Assembly: GCA_030428745.1 (NCBI GenBank)
Contig: JAUIEG010000111.1
Location: forward strand, 1-7,902
DNA: 7,902 bases
Reading direction: 5' to 3'
Source of the DNA: Alphaproteobacteria bacterium
Lineage (GTDB): Bacteria; Pseudomonadota; Alphaproteobacteria; Caulobacterales; Parvularculaceae
How positions within the stretch are numbered: position 1 is the stretch's first letter; each line of letters opens with the position of its first letter. Below, one piece after another: positions 1-7,118 of the stretch. The notes under the pieces were generated by a model. It was not told where the DNA came from, searched no databases, and was given only the letters and a program-made list of their open reading frames with translations. The translations under genes were made by a program, and so were the position numbers.

Positions 1-2515
1 CCGGCATGGCGTGGAGATAAACCTCCGAGGCGCCGGAACGCACATCGCTTTCAAAAGCGGCATATAGATCGCGCACTGCCTCCCAGTAAAAGCTCAGCTT
101 ACGGATCGCCTTGTCATCAAGACCGGGATCGCGCACATCACCCTCAAGGGCGGCGACAATGGAGCCCAGCGGCGGCTGCGCTGTCAGTCCGCTCATAGAG
201 TCCAGCGCCGCATCCACCACATCGACGCCCGCATCCACCGCCGCCAGCACCGACGCGGAGGAAGCGCCGCTGGTGTCATGGGTGTGAAAGTGCACCGGCA
301 GCTTGGTTTCTTCCTTCAGCGCGGCGACGAGCAGCTTCGCCGCGCGCGGTTTGGCGACACCCGCCATATCCTTGATCGCCAACATATGGGCGCCATGGGC
401 CTCAAGGTCCCTGGCGAGCTTCAGATAGTAATCAAGCGTGAATTTCTTTTCGTGTTCGTTTGTCAGATCGCCGGAGTAACAGATCGCCGCCTCGCACACA
501 GCGCCGGTCTTCTGCACTGCATCCATGGCGACATACATATTCTCCGCCCAGTTGAGGGAATCGAAAACACGGAAAATATCGACGCCCGTATCGGCGGCGC
601 GTTCCACAAAATATTGCACCACATTGTCGGGATAGTTCGTGTAGCCGACAGCGTTCGACGCGCGCAGCAGCATCTGCAATGGGATGTTCGGCGCCGCCTC
701 GCGAAGCAGCTCCAACCGCCGCCACGGATCTTCCTTCAGGAAACGCATGGCGACGTCAAAGGTCGCCCCGCCCCAGCATTCAAGGGAAAAGAGATTGGGC
801 AGGCTGCGTGCATAATGGGGCGCGGCCTGAACCATGTCGTAGGTGCGCATCCGTGTCGCCAGGAGCGATTGATGCGCATCGCGCATGGTCGTGTCGGTAA
901 CAAAAACCTGTTTTTGTTCGCGCACCCACTGGCCGAAAGCGGCGGGACCAAGTTCTTTCAGTTTGTCGCGCAGTCCGGGCGGAATCGGGCTTCCCGCCAC
1001 ATCGGGTAGCTGAGGGTCCACATGGCGCGCGGGCTCAGCCCTGCCCTTCACTTCCGGATTGCCGTTGACATTCACGTCGGCAAGGAAGCGCAGCAGCTTC
1101 GTCGCGCGGTCCTTGCGCTTGGGGAACTCAAATAACTCGGGCGTTTCGTCAATGAAGCGCGTGGTATAGTCGTTCGACCGGAACTTCGGATGATTGACGA
1201 GGTTCGCGAGGAACACGAGATTGGTCGCAACGCCGCGAATACGAAATTCGTTCAGCGCACGCGACATGCGGTTGATCGCCTCCTGCGGCGTCGGCGCCCA
1301 GGCCGTCACTTTTTCCAGCAACGAGTCATAAAACCGCGTCACCTGCGCGCCGGCATAGGCCGTGCCGCCATCGAGCCTGATGCCAAAACCCGTCGCGCCG
1401 CGATAGGCGACGATACGGCCGTAATCGGGAATAAAGTTTTCTTCCGGATTTTCCGTCGTCACTCGGCATTGCAGCGCGTGACCATTGAGATGGATATTTT
1501 CCTGCGCCGGGATGCCGCTCTCCGGCGAACCAATCGCCTGACCTTCGGCGATGCGGATCTGCGCCTTGACGATATCGACGCCGGTGACCTCTTCGGTCAC
1601 CGTGTGCTCCACCTGAATGCGCGGATTGACTTCGATGAAATAGAAAGCGCCCGTATCGGCGTCCATCAGGAACTCGACAGTTCCGGCATTGTTATAACCG
1701 ACCTCGCGACCGAGCTTTAACGCCAGCGCACACAGCGCCTGTCGCTGCGCATCATCGAGATAAGGCGCCGGCGCGCGCTCCACGACTTTCTGGTGGCGGC
1801 GCTGGACCGAGCAATCCCGCTCGAAGAGGTGCAAGAGGTTTCCATGGGAATCCCCGATCAGCTGCACTTCCACATGACGCGCCTGGCGCACGAGCTTTTC
1901 GAGGTAGACATCGCCTTTACCGAAGGCGGACAAAGCTTCGCGCCGGCCCGTATCGACCGCGGCCAACAGCTCCGCCTCTGATTCGATCACGCGCATCCCG
2001 CGCCCGCCGCCGCCCCAGCTGGCCTTGAGCATCAGGGGATAGCCGACGCCGGCCGCCGCTTTTTTGATTGCCGCTTCGTCTTCCGACAAAACACCGGTCG
2101 CGGGCACCACCGGCACGCTGGCCTTTTCGGCGATCGTCCGCGCCGACACCTTGTCGCCAAGCGCCCGCATGATCGACGGCGACGGCCCGATAAAGACAAT
2201 CCCCTCCTCAGCGCAGCGTTCGGCGAAGTCTGGATTTTCGGACAGAAACCCGTAACCGGGATGGATCGCGTCTGCGCCGCATTTGCGGGCGATGCGCACG
2301 ATGTCTTCTATGTCGAGATAGGCTTTGACCGGTCCCAGCCCGGCACCGACCTGATAGCTCTCATCCGCTTTGAAACGATGCAGCGCCAGCTTGTCTTCTT
2401 CGGCGTAGATCGCAACCGTCTTGATCCCAAGCTCCGCCGCCCCGCGCATCACCCTGATCGCGATCTCGCTCCGGTTTGCAACCAAGATTTTCTTAAAATT
2501 CAATGCAGTCCCCAT
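1..2515 (-). CDS. pyc: Pyruvate carboxylase, N-terminal 838 residues (3' end off the left edge)
   Basis: Biotin-dependent enzyme that carboxylates pyruvate to oxaloacetate using ATP and bicarbonate, a cytosolic anaplerotic step. I translated the open frame by hand from the ATG at 2515 to base 2 and found no stop or frameshift. The biotin carboxylase domain covers about residues 6-455: KILVANRSEIAIRV at 9-22, the ATP-grasp glycine loop KASWGGGGRGMR at 164-175, and FIEVNPRIQVEHTVTE at 293-308. The carboxyltransferase domain begins near 535: TTMRDAHQS at 542-550, KDMAG at 715-719 and HFHTHD at 742-747. D546, K715 (the carbamylated lysine), H744 and H746 match the R. etli metal ligands D549, K718, H747 and H749. 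The rest of the carboxyltransferase domain with its catalytic threonine, the allosteric domain and the biotinyl domain, roughly 310 residues, lie outside the window. The ATG has only a weak Shine-Dalgarno (TTGAG). An in-frame TTG at residue 5 is an alternative start. Confidence 0.97.
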   Translation of the reverse strand, partial: MGTALNFKKILVANRSEIAIRVMRGAAELGIKTVAIYAEEDKLALHRFKADESYQVGAGLGPVKAYLDIEDIVRIARKCGADAIHPGYGFLSENPDFAERCAEEGIVFIGPSPSIMRALGDKVSARTIAEKASVPVVPATGVLSEDEAAIKKAAAGVGYPLMLKASWGGGGRGMRVIESEAELLAAVDTGRREALSAFGKGDVYLEKLVRQARHVEVQLIGDSHGNLLHLFERDCSVQRRHQKVVERAPAPYLDDAQRQALCALALKLGREVGYNNAGTVEFLMDADTGAFYFIEVNPRIQVEHTVTEEVTGVDIVKAQIRIAEGQAIGSPESGIPAQENIHLNGHALQCRVTTENPEENFIPDYGRIVAYRGATGFGIRLDGGTAYAGAQVTRFYDSLLEKVTAWAPTPQEAINRMSRALNEFRIRGVATNLVFLANLVNHPKFRSNDYTTRFIDETPELFEFPKRKDRATKLLRFLADVNVNGNPEVKGRAEPARHVDPQLPDVAGSPIPPGLRDKLKELGPAAFGQWVREQKQVFVTDTTMRDAHQSLLATRMRTYDMVQAAPHYARSLPNLFSLECWGGATFDVAMRFLKEDPWRRLELLREAAPNIPLQMLLRASNAVGYTNYPDNVVQYFVERAADTGVDIFRVFDSLNWAENMYVAMDAVQKTGAVCEAAICYSGDLTNEHEKKFTLDYYLKLARDLEAHGAHMLAIKDMAGVAKPRAAKLLVAALKEETKLPVHFHTHDTSGASSASVLAAVDAGVDVVDAALDSMSGLTAQPPLGSIVAALEGDVRDPGLDDKAIRKLSFYWEAVRDLYAAFESDVRSGASEVYLHAMP

Positions 2516-2532
2516 GAGCTCAACAAGCGTCG

Positions 2533-2553
2533 GACAGTATGACGAATACTGTC
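2533..2553. promoter_or_regulatory. Perfect inverted repeat upstream of pyc, candidate operator
   Basis: The arms GACAGTAT (2533-2540) and ATACTGTC (2546-2553) are perfectly complementary across a 5-base spacer. The element ends 18 bases upstream of the pyc ATG. No T-run follows on either strand, so a terminator is unlikely and a binding site for a dimeric repressor is the better reading. On the minus strand, TTGCAT (2562-2557) and CATACT (2541-2536), 15 bases apart, could serve as weak -35 and -10 boxes. In that case the palindrome would cover the -10. The promoter assignment is a guess; the palindrome itself is directly visible. Confidence 0.5.
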
Positions 2554-2580
2554 AGCATGCAATTTGCGGTTCCAGGCGTT

Positions 2581-2595
2581 AGCTTTGCTAAAGCT
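2581..2595. other. Short hairpin spanning the mmsB stop codon
   Basis: AGCTTT (2581-2586) and AAAGCT (2590-2595) form a perfect 6-base stem with a 3-base loop. It includes the last codon and stop of mmsB. The stem is short and AT-containing and no U-run follows in the mmsB direction, so it is at most a weak transcript-end structure. It gives no good evidence that transcription stops before pyc. Confidence 0.25.
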
Positions 2596-3478
2596 CACCC
2601 CTGATGAGCTTCATCACGCCGGAGAAGTCGAGGCCGTCCTTACCAGCCGCCTCCATCAGCGCGTAAATCGCTTCCGACTGCGCGCCGAGCGGGGTTGCCG
2701 CCTTGGCTTTATGAGCGGCTTCATTTGCAAGACGCATGTCTTTCAACATCATCGCCGCCGCAAAGCCCGGCTGATAATCGCGGTTCGACGGCGCCGTTTC
2801 GACCGGGCCCGGCGCCGGGCAATAGCTTGTCATGGACCAGCACTGGCCCGAAGCGGCGGAAGAGATGTCAAAGAAAGTCTGCGCGTCGAGCCCGAGCTTT
2901 TCAGCGAGATTGAACGCCTCGCAGGTGCCGATCATAGAAATCCCGAGCAGCATGTTATTGCAGATTTTTGCAACCTGTCCGTTGCCTGCATCGCCGGCGT
3001 GAAAGAGATTTTTGCCCATTTTTTCAAGCGCAGTTTTCGCGCGCTCAAAAGCGTCCGCTTCACCGCCGACCATAAAAGTCAGCGTTCCTGCTGTCGCCGC
3101 TGCGACGCCGCCGGAGACCGGCGCGTCGACCATCGCGAACCCTTTGTCTGTCGCGGCCGCAATCACGGCGCGCGCAGAATCAACGTCAATCGTCGATGAA
3201 TCGATGAAAAGCGCGCCCGCTTTTGCATTGGCGATCACGCCATAGCTTTCCGTATAGACAGAGCGCACATGCGCGCCGGCGGGCAGCATCGTAACAACGA
3301 TGTCAGCGTCCTTCACGGTCGCCGCGACGGTTTCGCCGCGCTCGCAGCCCGCCTCAACAGCGCGGTCGACAGCGCCAATGGAAAGGTCCGTCGCCGTCAC
3401 CTTAAACCCGGCCTTCGCCAGATTGGCCGCCATGGGCCCGCCCATATTGCCGAGGCCGATAAATCCGATGTTGGTCAT
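2588..3478 (-). CDS. mmsB: 3-hydroxyisobutyrate dehydrogenase
   Basis: NAD-dependent oxidation of 3-hydroxyisobutyrate to methylmalonate semialdehyde in valine breakdown, in the cytosol. The protein has 296 residues, the usual length for the family. The N-terminal Rossmann fold carries GLGNMGGPMAANLAKAGF (residues 8-25). The substrate-binding signature DAPVSGG is at 118-124. The catalytic lysine is K171 in GNGQVAKICNN (166-175). The C-terminal helical domain has the segment NRDYQPGF (232-239) followed by MMLKDMRLA (243-251), as in true 3-hydroxyisobutyrate dehydrogenases. This favours HIBADH over the related tartronate semialdehyde reductases, although that distinction rests on motif memory. 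The start follows the stop of the acyl-CoA dehydrogenase by 6 bases, with AGGGA at 3492-3488 as ribosome binding site. It is the third gene of the valine operon. Confidence 0.95.
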   Translation of the reverse strand: MTNIGFIGLGNMGGPMAANLAKAGFKVTATDLSIGAVDRAVEAGCERGETVAATVKDADIVVTMLPAGAHVRSVYTESYGVIANAKAGALFIDSSTIDVDSARAVIAAATDKGFAMVDAPVSGGVAAATAGTLTFMVGGEADAFERAKTALEKMGKNLFHAGDAGNGQVAKICNNMLLGISMIGTCEAFNLAEKLGLDAQTFFDISSAASGQCWSMTSYCPAPGPVETAPSNRDYQPGFAAAMMLKDMRLANEAAHKAKAATPLGAQSEAIYALMEAAGKDGLDFSGVMKLIRGEL

Positions 3479-3484
3479 GGCGTT

Positions 3485-4633
3485 TTATCCCTGATATTCT
3501 TTGAGCAAATCTCTTGCGACGATGACACGCATGATTTCGTTGGCGCCTTCGAGGATCTGATGGACGCGAACATCACGAAGCATGCGTTCGAGCGGGTAGT
3601 CCTTCAGATAACCGTAGCCGCCGTGAATCTGCAGCGCTTCGTTGACGACATTGAATCCCACATCTGTGACGAAGCGTTTCGCCATGGCGCAGTGGCGCGT
3701 GGCGTCCGGCGTTTTGTGATCGAGCTTCCACGCGGCCTGATAAAGCATCACGCGCGCCGCTTCGAGTTCCGTCGCCATGTCGGCGAGCTTGAACTGCAAC
3801 GCTTGTTGTTCATTGAGACGCTTACCGAAAGCGCGGCGTTCATTGGCGTAATCGAGCGCGGCTTTGAGCGCCGCATTGGCGGTCCCAAGAGAACAGGCGG
3901 CGATATTCAAGCGCCCGCCATCAAGCCCCATCATGGCGAATTTAAAGCCCTCGCCTTCCTCACCCACGCGGTTCGAGACCGGAATACGGCAATCTTCAAA
4001 ATTGACGATCGCGGTCGGCTGCGCATTCCAGCCCATCTTTTTCTCATTGGCGCCAAAGGAAAGGCCAGGCGTTCCTTTCTCAACGAGCACAGTGGAGATA
4101 CCCTTTGGGCCTTCATCGCCCGTGCGCACCATGACGACATAAAGGTCGGAAACGCCGGCGCCTGAGATAAACGCCTTCGATCCATTCAAAACATAATGGT
4201 CGCCGTCTTTCACCGCTTTGGTTTTGAGCGCCGCCGCGTCAGAGCCCGAGGCGGGCTCCGTCAAACAATAGCTTGCGACCATCTCCATGGAGGTGAGTTT
4301 CGAACAATATTTCTTGCGCAGTTCGTCCGACGCAAAGCGATCAATCATCCACGAGCACATATTGTGGATGGAGATATAGGCGGCCGTCGCCGTACAGCCC
4401 GCAGATAGCGCCTCGAAAATCAGCGCCGCATCGAGACGGCCAAGCCCCGAACCACCGACATCATCGCGCGTATAGATGCCCGCTAGACCAAGCTCCGCCG
4501 ATTTCCTGATAACGTCGACGGGGAAATGTTTTTCCTCGTCCCACTTCGCTGCGTTTGGCGCGAGTTCATCCTCGGCGAACCGCCGCGCCATCTCCTGAAT
4601 GGCTTCCTGTTCGTCAGTCAGAGCAAAATCCAT
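3485..4633 (-). CDS. Isobutyryl-CoA dehydrogenase (ACAD8-type acyl-CoA dehydrogenase)
   Basis: FAD enzyme that oxidises isobutyryl-CoA to methacrylyl-CoA, passing electrons to electron-transfer flavoprotein. The protein has 382 residues and is complete for the family. It shows the first acyl-CoA dehydrogenase signature SYCLTEPASGSD (121-132), the second signature starting QIHGGYGYLKDYPLERMLRD (335-354), and the catalytic glutamate E362 in QILEGANEIMR (359-369). Long stretches resemble human ACAD8 as I recall it: AYISIHNMCSWMID (85-98), NGSKAFISGAGVSDLYVVM (150-168) and VEKGTPGLSFG (184-194). Together with the flanking mmsA and mmsB this points to isobutyryl-CoA rather than short-chain or isovaleryl-CoA as substrate. 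The ATG at 4633 lies 8 bases after the mmsA stop, behind an AGGTGA ribosome site. Confidence 0.93.
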   Translation of the reverse strand: MDFALTDEQEAIQEMARRFAEDELAPNAAKWDEEKHFPVDVIRKSAELGLAGIYTRDDVGGSGLGRLDAALIFEALSAGCTATAAYISIHNMCSWMIDRFASDELRKKYCSKLTSMEMVASYCLTEPASGSDAAALKTKAVKDGDHYVLNGSKAFISGAGVSDLYVVMVRTGDEGPKGISTVLVEKGTPGLSFGANEKKMGWNAQPTAIVNFEDCRIPVSNRVGEEGEGFKFAMMGLDGGRLNIAACSLGTANAALKAALDYANERRAFGKRLNEQQALQFKLADMATELEAARVMLYQAAWKLDHKTPDATRHCAMAKRFVTDVGFNVVNEALQIHGGYGYLKDYPLERMLRDVRVHQILEGANEIMRVIVARDLLKEYQG

Positions 4634-4637
4634 GTCG

Positions 4638-4648
4638 TCACCTACTCC
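4638..4648 (-). promoter_or_regulatory. Ribosome binding site of the acyl-CoA dehydrogenase, fused to the mmsA stop
   Basis: On the minus strand the junction reads GGAG-TAG-GTGACGAC-ATG. The mmsA stop TAG (4644-4642) lies inside the Shine-Dalgarno stretch GGAGTAGGTGA, and AGGTGA ends 4 bases before the ATG. Ribosomes finishing mmsA would sit over this site, so translational coupling of the two genes is likely. The coupling is inferred from spacing. Confidence 0.65.
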
Positions 4649-6135
4649 ATGGTCGGGATGACGAATTCGGACCCTTGCACGTCTTCAGGCCAGCGTTGCG
4701 TCACCGTCTTGATCTTGGTCCAGAACTTGACGCCCTCGGGGCCGTGCTGGTTGGTGTCGCCGAAGCCCGAGCGCTTCCAGCCGCCGAAGGTGTGATAGGC
4801 GACCGGCACCGGGATCGGCACATTGACGCCGACCATGCCGACATTGACCCTGGCCGCAAACTCTCGCGCCGCCGCGCCGTTGCGCGTGAAGATCGCGACG
4901 CCGTTTCCGTATTGATGCTGCGAGGGAAGCGCAATCGCCTCTTCAAAGTTCTCAGCCCGGGCGATCTGCAGAACAGGCCCGAAAATTTCTTCGTGATAGG
5001 TTTTATGACCGGGCTTGGCGCCGTCCAGCAGCGTGCCGCCAAGGAAGAAACCGTTCTCATACCCTTGCAGTTTAAAATCGCGGCCGTCGACGATAGGCTC
5101 CTGACCTTCGTCGATGGCCATCTGGATATAATTCGACACACGCTCTTTATGGACGGCGGTGACGAGCGGTCCGAGATCGGAATCTTCCGACATGGATGGA
5201 CCGATCCTAAGGCTTTCCACTTTGGGTTTAAGCATGGAAATCAGCTTGTCCGCCGTCCCTTCGCCCACAGGCACCGCCACCGGCGTCGCCATGCAGCGCT
5301 CGCCGGCGGAGCCATAGGCCGAGCCGATCAGATTGTTGACGACATTTTCCATGTCGGCGTCGGGCAGAACGATCATGTGGTTCTTGGCGCCGCCAAAGGC
5401 CTGCACGCGTTTGCCGTATTTTGCGCCTTCAGCGTAAATGTAATTGGCGATGTCGGACGAGCCGACGAAAGAGATCGCCTTCACCCGAGGCTCGGCAAGC
5501 AATGCGTCCACTGCTTCCTTGTCCCCATTAACGACATTGAGGACGCCTTCCGGCGCGCCGGCTTCCATCATCAGCTCCGCCAGGCGCAACGGACAAGACG
5601 GATCGCGCTCCGATGGTTTGTTAATAAAGGTGTTGCCGCAGGCGATCGCGACGCCGAACATCCACATGGGGATCATTGCCGGGAAGTTGAAAGGCGTAAT
5701 GCCTGCAACGACGCCCAGCGGCTGACGCAGGGAATAAACGTCAATGCCCGGCCCGGCGGCTTCAGTATATTCGCCCTTTTGAAGATGCGGGATGCCGCAG
5801 GCGAACTCGATAACCTCAAGGCCCCGCTGCACGTCGCCGCGCGCATCGGGAAGGATCTTGCCGTGCTCTGCTGAAATCAGCTTCGCCAGATTGTCCATGT
5901 CCTTTTCGACAAGGTCCTTGAACTTGAACATCACCCGCGCCCGGCGCTGCGGGTTCGTCGTCGCCCATGCCGGAAAGGCCTTCTCTGCAGCATCGACCAC
6001 CTTCGCCACTTCGGCGGCGTTCGCAAGGCTGACCTGCGCCTGAACTTCACCCGTTGTCGGATTGAAGACGTCGCTGGTACGGCCCGAGCCGCCTTCGACC
6101 GGCTTGCCGCTGATAAAATGACCGTGAAGCTGCAT
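4642..6135 (-). CDS. mmsA: CoA-acylating methylmalonate-semialdehyde dehydrogenase
   Basis: Converts methylmalonate semialdehyde (and malonate semialdehyde) to propionyl-CoA (acetyl-CoA) with release of CO2 and reduction of NAD. It is the last specific step of valine degradation and also serves inositol catabolism. The 497 residues match the usual length. The fold begins with HGHFISGKPVEG (4-15). The NAD-binding core has GITPFNFPAMIPMWMF (145-160) and FINKPSERDP (170-179). The catalytic cysteine is C281 in GSAGERCMATPVAV (275-288). The general-base glutamate of ordinary aldehyde dehydrogenases (ELGGK) is replaced, here AFGGAKNH (246-253), a hallmark of the CoA-dependent MMSDH branch. HEEIFGPVLQ is at 381-390. 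First gene of the minus-strand operon; the ATG is preceded by a purine-rich AGAGAGAGA ribosome site (complement at about 6142-6150) and by a divergent control region. Confidence 0.96.
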   Translation of the reverse strand: MQLHGHFISGKPVEGGSGRTSDVFNPTTGEVQAQVSLANAAEVAKVVDAAEKAFPAWATTNPQRRARVMFKFKDLVEKDMDNLAKLISAEHGKILPDARGDVQRGLEVIEFACGIPHLQKGEYTEAAGPGIDVYSLRQPLGVVAGITPFNFPAMIPMWMFGVAIACGNTFINKPSERDPSCPLRLAELMMEAGAPEGVLNVVNGDKEAVDALLAEPRVKAISFVGSSDIANYIYAEGAKYGKRVQAFGGAKNHMIVLPDADMENVVNNLIGSAYGSAGERCMATPVAVPVGEGTADKLISMLKPKVESLRIGPSMSEDSDLGPLVTAVHKERVSNYIQMAIDEGQEPIVDGRDFKLQGYENGFFLGGTLLDGAKPGHKTYHEEIFGPVLQIARAENFEEAIALPSQHQYGNGVAIFTRNGAAAREFAARVNVGMVGVNVPIPVPVAYHTFGGWKRSGFGDTNQHGPEGVKFWTKIKTVTQRWPEDVQGSEFVIPTME

Positions 6136-6245
6136 CGCGATTCTCTCTCTATTTGCCTTGGATAGCTTGTATGCTTACCCTCAATATTGCACAATTAGAA
6201 TTGCAAAAATGCAAAGCCAATTGCAAGACAGGCCCTCAAGCCGCC
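6136..6245. promoter_or_regulatory. Divergent promoter region between mmsA and the LysR-type gene
   Basis: A 110-base non-coding gap between two divergent starts. Its central part is AT-rich and crowded with short dyads (annotated separately). Candidate promoter elements found by eye: for the regulator on the plus strand, a -10-like TAGAAT at 6196-6201, with only a poor -35 (CTTACC, 6174-6179). For mmsA on the minus strand, TTGCAT (6214-6209) and TGCAAT (6191-6186) separated by 17 bases. Neither pair is a strong sigma-70 match. If right, the two promoters overlap face to face and a bound regulator could control both. A GATTC site (GANTC, the CcrM target in alphaproteobacteria) lies at 6139-6143, just upstream of the mmsA start. 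Confidence 0.55.
6182..6226. repeat. Cluster of TTGCA/CAATT dyads, candidate operator array
   Basis: Within 45 bases, only 14 of them G or C, there are overlapping perfect dyads. They are CAATATTG (6182-6189), ATTG-CA-CAAT (6186-6195), CAATT-AG-AATTG (6192-6203) and TTGCA-AAAA-TGCAA (6201-6214). The octamer AATTGCAA occurs twice, at 6199-6206 and 6219-6226, with starts exactly 20 bases apart, close to two helical turns. TTGCA-N10-TGCAA (6187-6206) also spans the centre. This arrangement fits a LysR-type regulator with recognition and activation half-sites on one DNA face, but which dyad is used cannot be read from the sequence. Confidence 0.5.
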
Positions 6246-7118
6246 ATGATCCAGTGGGACGACTTCAGGTTTTTCATCGCCGCGGCGCGAAGCGGCACCT
6301 TTTCGGACGCCGCGCCCCTTACCGGCGCTGATGTCGCAACCGTAAGCCGCCGAGTCGCCCGGCTTGAGACCGCTCTCAAGGCAACCTTGTTCGTCCGATC
6401 CAGCACCGGCCTTAAACTGACAGCTATCGGCCGCAACGTCCTCTCGGAATGCGAAAATATTGAAACGCTCGTCAGCCGGCTTCATGAACCTGTCGCTCAA
6501 AAGCTTATCGCAGGCACTGTCCGGATCAGCGCGTCAGAAGGGTTTGGCAACACCATACTTGCGCCCCTCATCCCCTCCCTCATTGAAGAAAACCCCGCGC
6601 TGTCGATCGAGCTTGCAGCCAATTCCGGCTTTCTGTCGCCTTCGATACGGGAAGTCGATATTGCCGTCACTCTAAGCGCCGATGTCGACTCCCGGCTTAT
6701 CGTCGAACCGCTTACAACTTACCGGCTCGGCCTTTATTCGTCCGCCGATTATTTGAAACGGTGCGGGAAACCAAGAAAGCTCGATGACCTTCTCGATCAC
6801 AGGATCGTCGGTTATGTAGACGATCTCCTCTATGCGCCGGAGCTTCGTTATCTCGAAGAGATCCGGCCAGGCCTGAAACCCTCACTCGCCAGCACCTCTA
6901 TCAACGCCCAGCGGGAGATCATCCTCCATGGCGGCGGGATCGGTATATTGCCAAAATTTATCGCCGACGGATTGACCCGGCTGTTTCCGCAGAAAATTTC
7001 GCTGGAACGACGGTTTTGGATCGCGACCCACCGCGACGTCGCTGAGACAGCGCGGATCAGGCATGTAAAAAAATGGATGCACAATGTGGTTGAAGCTTCT
7101 GCAACCGCTCTAAGATAA
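6246..7118 (+). CDS. LysR-type transcriptional regulator
   Basis: A DNA-binding regulator of 290 residues, normal length for the family. The N-terminal winged helix-turn-helix opens with WDDFRFFIAAARSGTFSDAA (residues 4-23), and the recognition helix lies around ADVATVSRRVARLETAL (28-44). LFVRSSTGLKLTAIG (48-62) completes the wing. The effector-binding domain follows from about residue 90 (GTVRISASEGFG, 90-101) and includes GGGIGILPKFIADG (229-242). I chose the ATG at 6246 because the protein then begins at the conserved WDD.RFF segment. An in-frame ATG at 6153 would add 31 residues with no family likeness and would start upstream of the -10-like TAGAAT. The ribosome site is weak. Its divergent position next to mmsA makes the valine operon, and itself, the likely targets. 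The co-inducer is unknown. Valine genes in Pseudomonas use an AraC-type MmsR, which this is not. Confidence 0.92.
   Translation: MIQWDDFRFFIAAARSGTFSDAAPLTGADVATVSRRVARLETALKATLFVRSSTGLKLTAIGRNVLSECENIETLVSRLHEPVAQKLIAGTVRISASEGFGNTILAPLIPSLIEENPALSIELAANSGFLSPSIREVDIAVTLSADVDSRLIVEPLTTYRLGLYSSADYLKRCGKPRKLDDLLDHRIVGYVDDLLYAPELRYLEEIRPGLKPSLASTSINAQREIILHGGGIGILPKFIADGLTRLFPQKISLERRFWIATHRDVAETARIRHVKKWMHNVVEASATALR

Noticed and set aside
278..1720. Plus-strand frames opposite pyc (278-1009 and 1190-1720)
   Set aside because: The minus strand translates without interruption into pyruvate carboxylase through this whole stretch. These are shadows produced by its codon bias.
3269..4165. A 298-codon open frame on the plus strand opposite mmsB and the acyl-CoA dehydrogenase
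   Set aside because: It crosses two confirmed genes and their junction in antisense and has mirror-frame composition with no motif. The real genes have full catalytic signatures on the minus strand.
4285..4294. CTCCATGGAG perfect palindrome in the acyl-CoA dehydrogenase gene
   Set aside because: Ten bases within coding sequence, explained by the codons of the protein and expected by chance in a window of this size.
4555..5874. A 439-codon open frame on the plus strand opposite mmsA
   Set aside because: It lies entirely antisense to mmsA and the start of the acyl-CoA dehydrogenase. It has an arginine- and histidine-rich composition typical of the mirror frame of GC-rich genes and shows no recognisable domain. 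MmsA on the other strand is unmistakable.
6139..6143. GANTC site beside the mmsA start as a cell-cycle methylation switch
   Set aside because: A single five-base match is expected often by chance. Nothing links these metabolic genes to cell-cycle control, so I only note it in the intergenic entry.
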